Source: Serratia sp. Ag1 (GTDB lineage: Bacteria; Pseudomonadota; Gammaproteobacteria; Enterobacterales; Enterobacteriaceae). Taken from it: DNA of 64,000 nt. How positions within the stretch are numbered: position 1 is the first letter of the stretch; every line of letters starts with the position of its first letter. The stretch lies in the NCBI RefSeq assembly GCF_000743355.1, contig NZ_JQEI01000023.1:242050-306049 (forward strand), in the 5' to 3' direction. The position numbers and the translations under genes were made by a program. Positions 26,601 through 35,173 of the stretch are shown one piece after another. The notes beneath the pieces are model-generated. The model was not told the origin of the DNA, did not search any database, and worked only from the letters and a program-made list of their open reading frames with translations.

Positions 26601-27992
26601 TTAAATCTCTTTCCTGCCTAAAAATCTTTCCTTCATCAATGACAACGCGATTGCGGCATCAAGCACCGGCGAAGGTGGCAGATAATTGGCTTTGCCGAGT
26701 TCTAGCATCGCCCCGATCAGCGGATTGTCATGGCCGAGTGCGTAGTCTGCCAACAGGGTCCCGGCGATGGTCTGCTTAGAGACACCCGCGCCGTTACAGC
26801 CACCAGCAGTATAGATCCCCGGCTGCAACTCCCCCCAAACCGGCGCGCCATTGCGGGTGACGCTGATGGTGCCAGACCAGGTGCGCGTGATCGGTACATC
26901 CTTCAACTGTGGGTAGATTTTACTGAAAATCTGCTGGTGCAGCCGGGTGGCCTGATAAGTCTGTGCGGCGGTTATTCTGCCGTTCAAGGCCGGTGTCACA
27001 TGCTGGCGGATTAAGAAGCGGTGATCCTGGGTATAACGTAAGGTTGCCCCGGCAATTGCATTGACCGGGGTTAACCCCCAACTGCTCATGGCCGGGAGTT
27101 TTTGCCGCTGCTCTGCGGTTAATGGTGCAGTGATGCTGGCAAAGGTCGCCATGGCGGCCTGTTTGCTGGTGACTGGAGCAAGCTCTCTGGAAAGGGCGTT
27201 GGTGGCCAGCATGACTTTGCCAGCTTTAATCGTGCCGTAGGGGGTAATGACCTGAGCCACCTTACCGGGGCGGATCGCCAGCACCGGCGTGTGGTTATAG
27301 GCGCTGATATTGTGTGGCAAATGACTGGCTAAACCGCTGATCAGGCTGGCGGGGTTCACCAGAATGGCGCTCGGGGTATAAATCCCTTTGTGATAAAAAC
27401 GGGTGCCTAACTTCTGATAAAGCGCATCCTGAGTGAGGATCTGATAGGGTTCACTCATCACATCCAGGTTATCGGTGTATTCCTTCAGTACGCGTTCATT
27501 GTGGCTGTCGACCTGGCAATGATATTTACCAACGTTCTCCCACTCACATTCAATGCCTTGTTGTTCAATCAGGGTTGCTAACTGGTTGATACCCTCTTGC
27601 AGCAAAGAACGGTAAGACTGTGCCTTTTTGAGTTCCGCCGTTGAACTGCCGATATTGTGCGGTAACCCAATGATAAAACCTGAATTTCTTGCTGAGGAAC
27701 TCTCTGCCGCGCAGGCTGCATCAATAACGATGATTTTCAGCTGTGGTGCATGGGCTGCCAACCTTCTGGCAAAGGAGATACCGGCAAATCCTGAACCGAC
27801 GACCACCCAGTCGGCTTCGGTATCGCCGATAAGCACAGGGTAAGCCGTGGGTAACCGATCATCTTTCAGCCAACCATTCTGGTTCTGATTTAACGGTACT
27901 GATGCATATTTCAAACGTATGTCCTTGCTAAATTCTGGCTCGCGCCTGGGTTCGAGCGGCAAGCTTGATGACGATTGCGGGCTATGATACAT
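26601..27992 (-). CDS. FAD-dependent amino/amine oxidoreductase (DAO family)
   Basis: A protein of about 463 residues of the D-amino acid oxidase/PuuB superfamily. The Rossmann FAD motif is DWVVVGSGFAGISFARRLA, with an acidic residue at the end of strand 2 (IIVIDAA), and a C-terminal GGCNGAGVSKQTIAGTLLADY segment closes the FAD site. RNSGFIIGLPHN resembles the ARNSGF region of gamma-glutamylputrescine oxidase-like enzymes. The substrate is probably a secondary or primary amine. Start: GGGAG precedes the ATG at 27992; an ATG at 28028 lacks a good ribosome site but is possible. It lies 190 bp downstream of an ABC importer on the same strand and may act on the imported compound. Confidence 0.75.
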   Translation of the reverse strand: MYHSPQSSSSLPLEPRREPEFSKDIRLKYASVPLNQNQNGWLKDDRLPTAYPVLIGDTEADWVVVGSGFAGISFARRLAAHAPQLKIIVIDAACAAESSSARNSGFIIGLPHNIGSSTAELKKAQSYRSLLQEGINQLATLIEQQGIECEWENVGKYHCQVDSHNERVLKEYTDNLDVMSEPYQILTQDALYQKLGTRFYHKGIYTPSAILVNPASLISGLASHLPHNISAYNHTPVLAIRPGKVAQVITPYGTIKAGKVMLATNALSRELAPVTSKQAAMATFASITAPLTAEQRQKLPAMSSWGLTPVNAIAGATLRYTQDHRFLIRQHVTPALNGRITAAQTYQATRLHQQIFSKIYPQLKDVPITRTWSGTISVTRNGAPVWGELQPGIYTAGGCNGAGVSKQTIAGTLLADYALGHDNPLIGAMLELGKANYLPPSPVLDAAIALSLMKERFLGRKEI

Positions 27993-28183
27993 CGAGTGAT
28001 GCTCCCACTCACCCGCCTTGGTTGTCATTGACCAGAGTCAACTGAAATAAAGGATAAAATAAAACGTCGTGGCTAGCTTCGCGTTCGCCAACTCAGTCTT
28101 GGCCGTGTTGCGGGCATCGCCAAAGGTACGTTTTTCCTCAGTCAGCAAACGTTTCAGTGGACGTTCGAAGAAGAAGCTACGCG
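27993..28183 (-). other. Spacer between ABC operon and oxidoreductase
   Basis: About 190 bp, including the possible longer N-terminus of the oxidoreductase. On the minus strand one frame between about 28180 and 28040 reads like real protein (FFERPLKRLLTEEKRTFGD, then NTAKTELANAKLA) but has no start of its own. It may be the relic of a gene tail. No terminator was recognised. Confidence 0.3.
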
Positions 28184-28975
28184 CTACTGCATCAGGGCCG
28201 CCTCTTGTGCCAGATCGCGGCTGTAGCTGCGGCTGGCGTCGACCAGCATCTGGGTATAGGCGGTTTTTGGTGTCTGGGTAGTTAAGTCGCTGGTAGCCAG
28301 GGTTTCTAGAATACGCCCATATTGCATCACCGCCACTCGATGGCACAGATGGGCGATCACCCCCAAATCATGCGTCACCATCAGATAGGTCAGCTTCTCC
28401 CGTTGCTGCAATTCCGCCAGCAGGTTAAGGATTTCCGCCTGTACCGAAACGTCCAACGCCGAGGTCGGTTCATCCAACAGCAGCACCTGCGGTTCGAGGA
28501 TCAGCGCGCGGGCAATCGCCACGCGTTGGCGTTGGCCACCGGACAACTGGTGCGGGTAGCGGGTACGGAACGCCGTGCTCAGCCCGACCTTTTCCAGAAT
28601 GCTATCGATGCGCTGGTGGCGATCGCTGAAGCCATGAATCGCCAGCGGTTCCTCCAGAATCGACTCCACCCGGTGGCGTGGGTGCAGCGAACCGTAGGGA
28701 TCCTGAAACACCATCTGTACGTTGCGGCAGCGCTGGCGCTCTATCCGGTGTTGTAAAGGATGGCTGTCGATAGCTAATTCACCCGTCCAGTGGTTAAACA
28801 GCCCGGCAAGGCACTTCAACACCGTGGTTTTACCAGAGCCGGACTCGCCGACCAGACCAAAAATCTCACCGCTGTTCACCGCCAGGTTAACGTCGAACAA
28901 CACTTGGTTCTGCTGGCTCCCTTCACCAAATTTCAGATTCAGGTTCTTCACTTCAATCATGGTTGCAACTGACAT
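28184..28975 (-). CDS. Dipeptide/oligopeptide-type ABC transporter ATP-binding protein (DppF-like)
   Basis: A 263-residue ABC ATPase. Walker A GESGSGKTT (about 46), Q-loop MVFQDPYGSLHPRHRVE, signature LSGGQRQRVAIARAL (about 146-160), Walker B LLLDEPTSALD and switch His VTHDLG are complete. With the preceding ATPase it powers a family-5 (Dpp/Opp/Nik) importer. Start chosen at 28975, where AAGGAG stands 7 bases upstream; a longer reading from 29002 would overlap the upstream gene. It ends the ABC operon. Confidence 0.9.
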   Translation of the reverse strand: MSVATMIEVKNLNLKFGEGSQQNQVLFDVNLAVNSGEIFGLVGESGSGKTTVLKCLAGLFNHWTGELAIDSHPLQHRIERQRCRNVQMVFQDPYGSLHPRHRVESILEEPLAIHGFSDRHQRIDSILEKVGLSTAFRTRYPHQLSGGQRQRVAIARALILEPQVLLLDEPTSALDVSVQAEILNLLAELQQREKLTYLMVTHDLGVIAHLCHRVAVMQYGRILETLATSDLTTQTPKTAYTQMLVDASRSYSRDLAQEAALMQ

Positions 28976-28986
28976 AGGTTTGCTCC

Positions 28987-29853
28987 TTAACCATCGAGCC
29001 AAGCGGGATCGCGCACCATCACCGGCAGCGTGGCCCGGCGATGGGCAATATCCGGCAGCGCATTGAGCAGCCCCCGGGTGTAAGGATGTTGAGCGTTATC
29101 CAGATCGCAGGCCGCGATCGATTCCACCACCCGACCGGCGTACATCACCAGTACCCGATCGCAGAAGCTGCGTACCAGATTGATATCGTGGCTGATAAAT
29201 ATCAGCCCCAGGCCGCGTTCCTCCACCAGATCGTCGAGCATGGCCAGCACCTGCAAGCGTACCGAGACATCCAGCGCAGAAGTCGGTTCATCGGCGATCA
29301 CCAGTTCCGGCCCGGTGATCAGCATCATCGCGATCATAATGCGCTGCCCCTGGCCGCCGGAGACTTCATGGGGATACAGCCCGTACACCCGCTCGGGCTG
29401 GCGGATGCGCACCACGTTGAGCATGGTCATTACCCGCTCTTTCGCTTCGGCGCGCGACACCTTATGGTGTGCCAGATAGGCTTCGGCGATCTGATCGCCG
29501 ACGCAGACCACCGGGTTCAGCGAATACTTCGGGTCCTGCATAATCATCGACATGCGCTTGCCGCGCACCTGGCGCATGGTGGCTTCGCTCACCTCCAGCA
29601 GGTTGGTATCGGCGAAGCGCAGTGTTTTGGCGGTAATGCGCGCGCTGCCCGGGTGCAAGCGCAGCAGCGCCCGCCCGACGGTGGATTTGCCGGAACCCGA
29701 TTCCCCGACAATCGCCAGCTTCTCTTTACCCAGGGTAAACGAGACCCCACGCACCGCATCCGTTACCCGCGTGCCGTTGAAAAAGCTGACGCGCAGATCT
29801 TCCACCTCCAGTAACGGGGCAGGTTTATTCAGTTCTAGGATCGAGGATGTCAC
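28987..29853 (-). CDS. Dipeptide/oligopeptide-type ABC transporter ATP-binding protein (DppD-like)
   Basis: A 288-residue ABC ATPase, partner of the DppF-like subunit. Walker A GESGSGKSTVGRALL, Q-loop MIMQDPKYSLNPV, signature VSGGQGQRIMIAMML and Walker B LVIADEPTSALD are intact. AGGAG directly touches an ATG at 29862, leaving no spacing, so the GTG at 29853, nine bases after AGGAG, is the better start. The gene overlaps the end of the upstream permease gene by about 29 bp, indicating tight coupling in the operon. Confidence 0.88.
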   Translation of the reverse strand: MTSSILELNKPAPLLEVEDLRVSFFNGTRVTDAVRGVSFTLGKEKLAIVGESGSGKSTVGRALLRLHPGSARITAKTLRFADTNLLEVSEATMRQVRGKRMSMIMQDPKYSLNPVVCVGDQIAEAYLAHHKVSRAEAKERVMTMLNVVRIRQPERVYGLYPHEVSGGQGQRIMIAMMLITGPELVIADEPTSALDVSVRLQVLAMLDDLVEERGLGLIFISHDINLVRSFCDRVLVMYAGRVVESIAACDLDNAQHPYTRGLLNALPDIAHRRATLPVMVRDPAWLDG

Positions 29854-30733
29854 GTAAGCCATCTCCTAAAAAGTTGAATGCCAGGCTGTTCAATAAGATT
29901 GCCAGCCCAGGAATGGTCACCAACCACCAGCACTCCATCATGTAGCGCCGTCCGCTGGAGATCATCGCGCCCCATTCCGGGTCAGGCGGCTGTGCGCCCA
30001 GACCGAGGAAGCCCAGACCGGCGGCGGTGAGGATGATCCCGGCCATATTCATGGTGATACGGATGATCACCGACGGCAGACAGAGCGGCACGATATGGCG
30101 CAACAGGATGCGCAGTGGGGAAGCACCTTGCAGTTTTACCGCCGAGATAAAATCCGCGTTGCGCAGCGAGAGGGTTTCCGCCCGCGCCAAACGCGCAATC
30201 GGCGGCCAGGCGGTCAGGGTGATCGCAATCACCACATGCTCCAACCCTGGGCCCAAGGCGGCAACGAAGGCCAATGCCAGCACCAAACTGGGGAAGGAGA
30301 TAAAGATATCGGTAACGCGCATCAGCACCGTATCCACTTTGCCGCCAAAGTAACCGGCCACCACGCCAAGCATCAGGCCGATAGGGCCAACGGTCACCGA
30401 AACCAGCGCCACGATATACAGCGTGATCCGCGAGCCATACACCAAGCGGCTGAACTGATCGCGGCCAAACTCGTCGGTGCCGAACCAGTGAGCGGCTCCC
30501 GGTGCTTGCAGGGCATTCGCCAGATCTTGCGCCAGCGGATCGTGGGTCGCCAGCCATGGGGCAAATAGCGCGACCAGGATTAACAGAAAGACAATCGCCG
30601 CGCCGATGGCGGTGAGCGGGTTCTTCAGCATCAGCAGCAGAAAATCCAGCACGCCACGCAGGAAAAGCCTCAGCTTGCCGCTGGCTGCGCCCGGTTGGCG
30701 CAGTTGCAGTGTCGGTTCAGAGGAGATATTCAT
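29825..30733 (-). CDS. Dipeptide-type ABC transporter permease (DppC-like)
   Basis: A 302-residue inner-membrane permease with about six membrane segments. An N-terminal segment (PLTAIGAAIVFLLILVALFAPWLA) is followed by the FGTDEFGRDQFSRLVYG motif characteristic of DppC/OppC permeases. The EAA loop, which docks the ATPases, is seen around RLARAETLSLRNADFISAVKLQGAS. The start has GAGGA upstream and overlaps the DppB-like stop by four bases (ATGA). Confidence 0.92.
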   Translation of the reverse strand: MNISSEPTLQLRQPGAASGKLRLFLRGVLDFLLLMLKNPLTAIGAAIVFLLILVALFAPWLATHDPLAQDLANALQAPGAAHWFGTDEFGRDQFSRLVYGSRITLYIVALVSVTVGPIGLMLGVVAGYFGGKVDTVLMRVTDIFISFPSLVLALAFVAALGPGLEHVVIAITLTAWPPIARLARAETLSLRNADFISAVKLQGASPLRILLRHIVPLCLPSVIIRITMNMAGIILTAAGLGFLGLGAQPPDPEWGAMISSGRRYMMECWWLVTIPGLAILLNSLAFNFLGDGLRDILDPRTE

Positions 30734-31770
30734 GCATTGGTCCTCGGATCGAAGAATTGATACAGCATGTCGGAGATCAGGTTGAGCGTGACGAAAATCA
30801 GCCCAACCAACAGCACGCAGCCCATCACCGCATTCATGTCGCCAAGCAGCAGACTGCCGGTCAGATAGGAACCGAAGCCCGGCCAGGAGAACACGGTTTC
30901 GATCAGCACCGCCCCTTCCAGCAGTGAGCCATAGGCCAAGGCCACCACCGTCAGTAGTTGCACCAGAATATTGCGGAAAGCGTGCGACCAGAGTACGCGA
31001 AACTCCGACAGCCCTTTCACTCTGGCGGTGATGATGTACTCTTGTGACAGTTGCGCCAGCATAAAGCTGCGCGTCATACGGCTGATATAAGCCAGCGAAT
31101 GGAAACCGAGGATCGTGGCGGGCAGCACCAGGTGATTAAGAGCACTGCGGAACACCTCCCATTCACCCGCCAGCGCGGAATCGATCAGCAGCAGGCCGGT
31201 GCGGTTATCCACCAGGCCATCGTAAGCCATGTCGACCCGTCCAGCGCCGCCCACCAGATTCAACCAGGCATAAAACACCAGTAACCCCATCATCCCGACC
31301 CAGAAGATCGGGGTGGAATAACCCGCCAGGCTGATAAAGCGCACGATATAGTCTGCGAGCTTGCCACGGCGCGCTGCCGCCATCACGCCTAAAGGGATCC
31401 CAAGACCAGCCCCCACAAGGATCGCCATGGTGGCCAGCTCGACTGTGGCGGGGAAGACGCGGATGATGTCGTCCACCACCGGGCGGCCAGTCAGCAACGC
31501 ATTGCCTAAATCCCCCTGCAGCAGCGAATGCAGATAAATAAAGAACTGTGTCCAGAGGGGTTTATCCAGCCCCAATTGTTGGTAAACCTGTTGATAGGTA
31601 CTTTGATCTGCATCCTGCCCAACAATCGCCAGGACCGGATCGATAGGCATTACCCGGCCTATAATAAAAGTCAGTATTAATAAACCAAATAGCGTAACGA
31701 CTACCTGTAATAAGCGCTTACTCAGGCGGCGTAATAAGCCATTGGGTTGTAACCAATCAGAGTAATTCAT
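30730..31770 (-). CDS. Dipeptide-type ABC transporter permease (DppB-like)
   Basis: A 346-residue permease of the DppB/OppB class. The first membrane helix (LLQVVVTLFGLLILTFIIGRVMP) is followed by the family's DPVLAIVGQDA and LGLDKPLWTQFFIYL segments. The EAA loop is at YISRMTRSFMLAQLSQEYIITARVKGLSE. It forms the transport channel with the DppC-like protein. It is 123 bp downstream of the binding-protein gene. Confidence 0.92.
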   Translation of the reverse strand: MNYSDWLQPNGLLRRLSKRLLQVVVTLFGLLILTFIIGRVMPIDPVLAIVGQDADQSTYQQVYQQLGLDKPLWTQFFIYLHSLLQGDLGNALLTGRPVVDDIIRVFPATVELATMAILVGAGLGIPLGVMAAARRGKLADYIVRFISLAGYSTPIFWVGMMGLLVFYAWLNLVGGAGRVDMAYDGLVDNRTGLLLIDSALAGEWEVFRSALNHLVLPATILGFHSLAYISRMTRSFMLAQLSQEYIITARVKGLSEFRVLWSHAFRNILVQLLTVVALAYGSLLEGAVLIETVFSWPGFGSYLTGSLLLGDMNAVMGCVLLVGLIFVTLNLISDMLYQFFDPRTNA

Positions 31771-31893
31771 GTTTTCCTCTCAACATGATGCGGAATAATA
31801 ATGCCCAAATCCGTCAGGCATTATTTTCCGTTTTAATCAGATGTGAGTCGTAGGCAAAGATAATGTAATTAACATTGCTCTTGGGTAAATAAA

Positions 31894-33504
31894 TTAACGC
31901 TGCTTATACACGCCACGTAAATGCGTGGTGGAAGATGGGTGTGGAATATAGTCGATAATATCTTTACGCACGACCACGGAATCCACCATCTGAGAAATCG
32001 GTAAAATAGCAGGGTACAGAGCGTCATAACGGTTTTGCACCGCGATATATAACTGCTGCTGTTTCTGCTGATCTTTTTCAACCAGCGCCTGGTCGATCAT
32101 TTCATTCAGCTGTTTATCGTAGAATGAGGTGCGCCAGCCCTGGAAGTTGGTCAGTTTGGCCGCATCGCTGTTATCCGGGTTATAGGCAATCGAGCGCAGG
32201 CTGGAGTGTGGATGGGGATCGACACCGCCACCGCCGCGCCCAACCAGCATATCGAACTGACGATCGCGCATGGCACCGTAAACCTGGTTACCGGTGCCTG
32301 ACATGATCTTGGCATTGATACCGGCCTGAGCCAGCGTGGACTGCACGGAGGTGGCGATATTGATAAATGGCGGATCGGCCAGCACGCGCAGGGTGGTGGT
32401 AAAGCCGTCAGGGTAGCCCGCTTCTGCCAGCAGCTTCTTGGCGTAGGCGACATCCAGCTTGTAACCAGGATCCGGCAACGTGGCGCTCATGCCCTTTTGG
32501 ATTGGCCGCTGATGGTACAGGCCGTAACCGGGCATGATGGTTTTGTTGATGCCATCGTAGTCAATCAGGGAACGTACCGCCTCACGGACTTTCGGATTGG
32601 CGAAATGCGGCTCTTTGAAGCTCATGGCCACGTAGTAAATGGTGCCTTTGCTCACGTCGTCGATGACGATCTGCGGATCGTTCTTCAGCGCGTTGATATC
32701 AGGCACCGACATACCGGTGGCGATATCGATATCGCCTTTTTCGATCATCAGGCGCAGCGCCTGTGATTCGGTCATATGGCGGAAGATCACACGCTTCATT
32801 TTGGCGTCGTCGCGCCAGTAACTGTCGTTGCGGCTCATGCGCAGCACGTCTTTCGCCTGCCAGACATCCAGCTTGAACGGCCCGGAACCGGCCTCATTGG
32901 TGGTCAGCCAGCCGTTGCCCCAGTCACCATTTTTTTCATGCTGCATCACCGTGTCGTGATCGAGGATCGAACCGCTGCCCAGCGTTGCCAGCGAGTAGAT
33001 CACCAGTTTGGGGTCGGTAGGCTTGGGCAGTTCGATCTCAATGGTCAGTGGGTCGGTGGCCCTGATCATTTTCTCCACGTTGTCGGCGGTAAATCCGTAC
33101 GACTTCCAGGTGGTCGCCTGCGCCATATTCAGGTTCAGCAGGCGCTTCATCGACCAGGCAAAGTCGCTGGCTGTCAGTGGGTTACCCGAGTGAAACTTCG
33201 CCCCCTCCTGCAAGTGGAAAGTGATCAGCTTGCCGTCTTCGCTGATTTCCCAGCTTTTCGCTGCGCCGGGCAGCACGTGGCTCAGGTTGACGGGATCCAG
33301 CTCAACCAGTGAATCATAAAGGTTAACAATAATGCCGACGGCGTCGTTACCGGTCATTGCCGCCGGATCGAGTGAGAGCAGATTGTTCATGTTCATCCCA
33401 ACGATCAGCTGATCGTTGGGGGTTTTAGCGTTGACCACGGCAGGGCTCGCCGTGGCAACCAGTAGGGAAAGGCAGAGGGAACGTAATATCAATGTTGTTT
33501 TCAT
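31894..33504 (-). CDS. Family-5 ABC transporter substrate-binding protein
   Basis: A 536-residue periplasmic binding protein of the DppA/OppA/NikA class. It has a signal peptide (MKTTLILRSLCLSLLVATAS, cleavage near VNA-K). Family features include LSLDPAAMTGNDAVGIIVNLYDSL (about 42-65), KFHSGNPLTASDFAWSMKRLL (about 104-124) and REAVRSLIDYDGIN. The ligand is not predictable from sequence alone: such proteins carry peptides, opines, sugars or metal chelates. It lies between the enolase-superfamily gene (54 bp upstream) and the permeases, and should be the most abundant product of the operon. GGAG lies 7 bases before the ATG. Confidence 0.9.
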   Translation of the reverse strand: MKTTLILRSLCLSLLVATASPAVVNAKTPNDQLIVGMNMNNLLSLDPAAMTGNDAVGIIVNLYDSLVELDPVNLSHVLPGAAKSWEISEDGKLITFHLQEGAKFHSGNPLTASDFAWSMKRLLNLNMAQATTWKSYGFTADNVEKMIRATDPLTIEIELPKPTDPKLVIYSLATLGSGSILDHDTVMQHEKNGDWGNGWLTTNEAGSGPFKLDVWQAKDVLRMSRNDSYWRDDAKMKRVIFRHMTESQALRLMIEKGDIDIATGMSVPDINALKNDPQIVIDDVSKGTIYYVAMSFKEPHFANPKVREAVRSLIDYDGINKTIMPGYGLYHQRPIQKGMSATLPDPGYKLDVAYAKKLLAEAGYPDGFTTTLRVLADPPFINIATSVQSTLAQAGINAKIMSGTGNQVYGAMRDRQFDMLVGRGGGGVDPHPHSSLRSIAYNPDNSDAAKLTNFQGWRTSFYDKQLNEMIDQALVEKDQQKQQQLYIAVQNRYDALYPAILPISQMVDSVVVRKDIIDYIPHPSSTTHLRGVYKQR

Positions 33505-33558
33505 GGACCATCTCCAAGTGGGATAGGACTCTGATGTTATTGTTATCGAAAACGGGGC

Positions 33559-34713
33559 TTATTCCGGTGCGACCTGATGCGCCGCGATATAGTCGAAGTT
33601 GATATCCTCACCCAATCCAGGCCGTGTCGGCAGATGCACAAAACCTTCTGCATCCATCGGGTCAATGAGGCTGTTGAGATAGGCCGCAGGCTCGTCGTAA
33701 TCGAGGAACGGATGCAGCAGACCGCGTTCGTACCAGCGGCAGTTGCGGATGGCACCCACGACGGCCAGATTCGGCGCACCGTTGCCGTGGATCTCACAAT
33801 CCATGCCAAAGGATTCCGCCAGATGGGCCACTTTCAGGCAAGGGGTGATACCGCCAACGCCCTGTACACCGGCACGCAAGATGTCGCAGGCACCCGCTTT
33901 AACCCAGTCCGCGCGGCTGAAATACTTGCCCGACAGGCTTTCTGGCCCGATCACGTCGATATCCAGGTTTTGCGTCAGCCAGACGTAAGAAGCCATGCTT
34001 TGCTCCTCCATCGGCTCTTCAAACCAGGCGAAATTGAGCTTTTGCAGTTCGCGACCGATGTAAAGGGCGTCGCTGCGGCTGTACCAGTGGTAGCCATCCA
34101 GCATCAGGGCGATATCCGGCCCCACGGCCTCGCGGACGGCGGCACAGGCGCGGACATCCATCTTCGGGCTAGGTGAAAAAGACACTGGCGGCATCCAGGT
34201 GTGCAGCTTGATGGCTTTATAGCCGCGTGCAACCAGTTGCTCGGCAAAGCGGCCATATTCCTCCGGCGTTGACAGGCCCCCGCTCAGCTCATCACCACAC
34301 ATGGTGCTGCCATAGGCCGGGACTTTCTCGCGGTAGCCCCCCAGCAGCTTATGCACCGGTAAATCCAGCTTACGCCCCAGCAGATCCCAGATGGCCTGCT
34401 CGGCAATAGCCAGCGCGCGGTCAGTCAATTGATTGGCGCTGCCGCGTTGCCAATGCACCAGATCGTTCCACAACCGTTCGCGGTCGAACGGGTTTTGCCC
34501 AATCAGCACCTTACGGAAAAAGGAGTTGATGATATGTGGGCGGATCACCTCCGGTGGCGCAAACGCATAACCCGCGCTGCCATCGTCGCAGGTGATGGTC
34601 AGCATTGCCATTTTTGCCAGTGACTTCGGGCCCGGGTGGGAATGCCCAGCGCTGTCGGAAACACGACGGGTGGGATAGGTGAATACCTGGACGTTAATAG
34701 ATTCTATTTTCAT
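33559..34713 (-). CDS. Enolase-superfamily enzyme (mandelate racemase/muconate lactonizing type)
   Basis: A 384-residue enzyme with an N-terminal capping domain and a C-terminal barrel. Metal ligands are visible as the Asp of LMLDGYHW, the Glu of WFEEPME and the Glu of GPESLSG; a general base Lys stands in AIKLHTW, where the second Lys of the usual K-x-K is His; EIHGNGAPN supplies the barrel His. These enzymes abstract a proton alpha to a carboxylate: acid-sugar dehydratases, racemases or cycloisomerases. As first gene of the ABC operon it likely acts on the imported acid. The precise reaction cannot be read from the sequence. Confidence 0.85.
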   Translation of the reverse strand: MKIESINVQVFTYPTRRVSDSAGHSHPGPKSLAKMAMLTITCDDGSAGYAFAPPEVIRPHIINSFFRKVLIGQNPFDRERLWNDLVHWQRGSANQLTDRALAIAEQAIWDLLGRKLDLPVHKLLGGYREKVPAYGSTMCGDELSGGLSTPEEYGRFAEQLVARGYKAIKLHTWMPPVSFSPSPKMDVRACAAVREAVGPDIALMLDGYHWYSRSDALYIGRELQKLNFAWFEEPMEEQSMASYVWLTQNLDIDVIGPESLSGKYFSRADWVKAGACDILRAGVQGVGGITPCLKVAHLAESFGMDCEIHGNGAPNLAVVGAIRNCRWYERGLLHPFLDYDEPAAYLNSLIDPMDAEGFVHLPTRPGLGEDINFDYIAAHQVAPE

Positions 34714-35173
34714 GGTGTTACCAGCCTCGAATTATTTTTGGTACAAAACCTTGCTTATATTAATGTCATTTATCCCGATTTAATAAAATTATGTTCCATT
34801 TAAAAGGAAATGATATTTCATTTTATTGAATTATTGAGGATGTTCATCCAATAGTCATTAGGAAATTAATGCAAATTGCTTCGAGAATAAGGTTGTCACT
34901 TGGGCGGATGCACAAGCGGCTGTGAGTCGTATCACAATGAGCTTGGCGTGCGTAGCGGCTCATCTTGGGTGACGGTATTGATGCTGGATATCAACGCAGT
35001 CTTAACTGAAAACGACGATAAATGCTTAAAGCAGGCCCCGAGCACACACGGCATAAATTGATTGATTTTGAAACATAAAACTCTGAGTTCGGCCTGCTGC
35101 TACGCGTACCGATGGTTTGAGAAAAGCATAAAGCGCGTCTACTCTAACTGATATCCAGAAGGAGTTTTCCACG
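34714..35173. promoter_or_regulatory. Divergent intergenic region, ABC operon / inverse autotransporter
   Basis: 460 bp without a gene, A+T-rich in its left half. It must carry the promoters of the minus-strand ABC operon and of the plus-strand surface operon. A short inverted repeat, GAAAT-GAT-ATTTC (34807-34819), could be an operator. AAGGAG before 35174 serves the GTG start. No regulator gene is adjacent. Confidence 0.45.
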
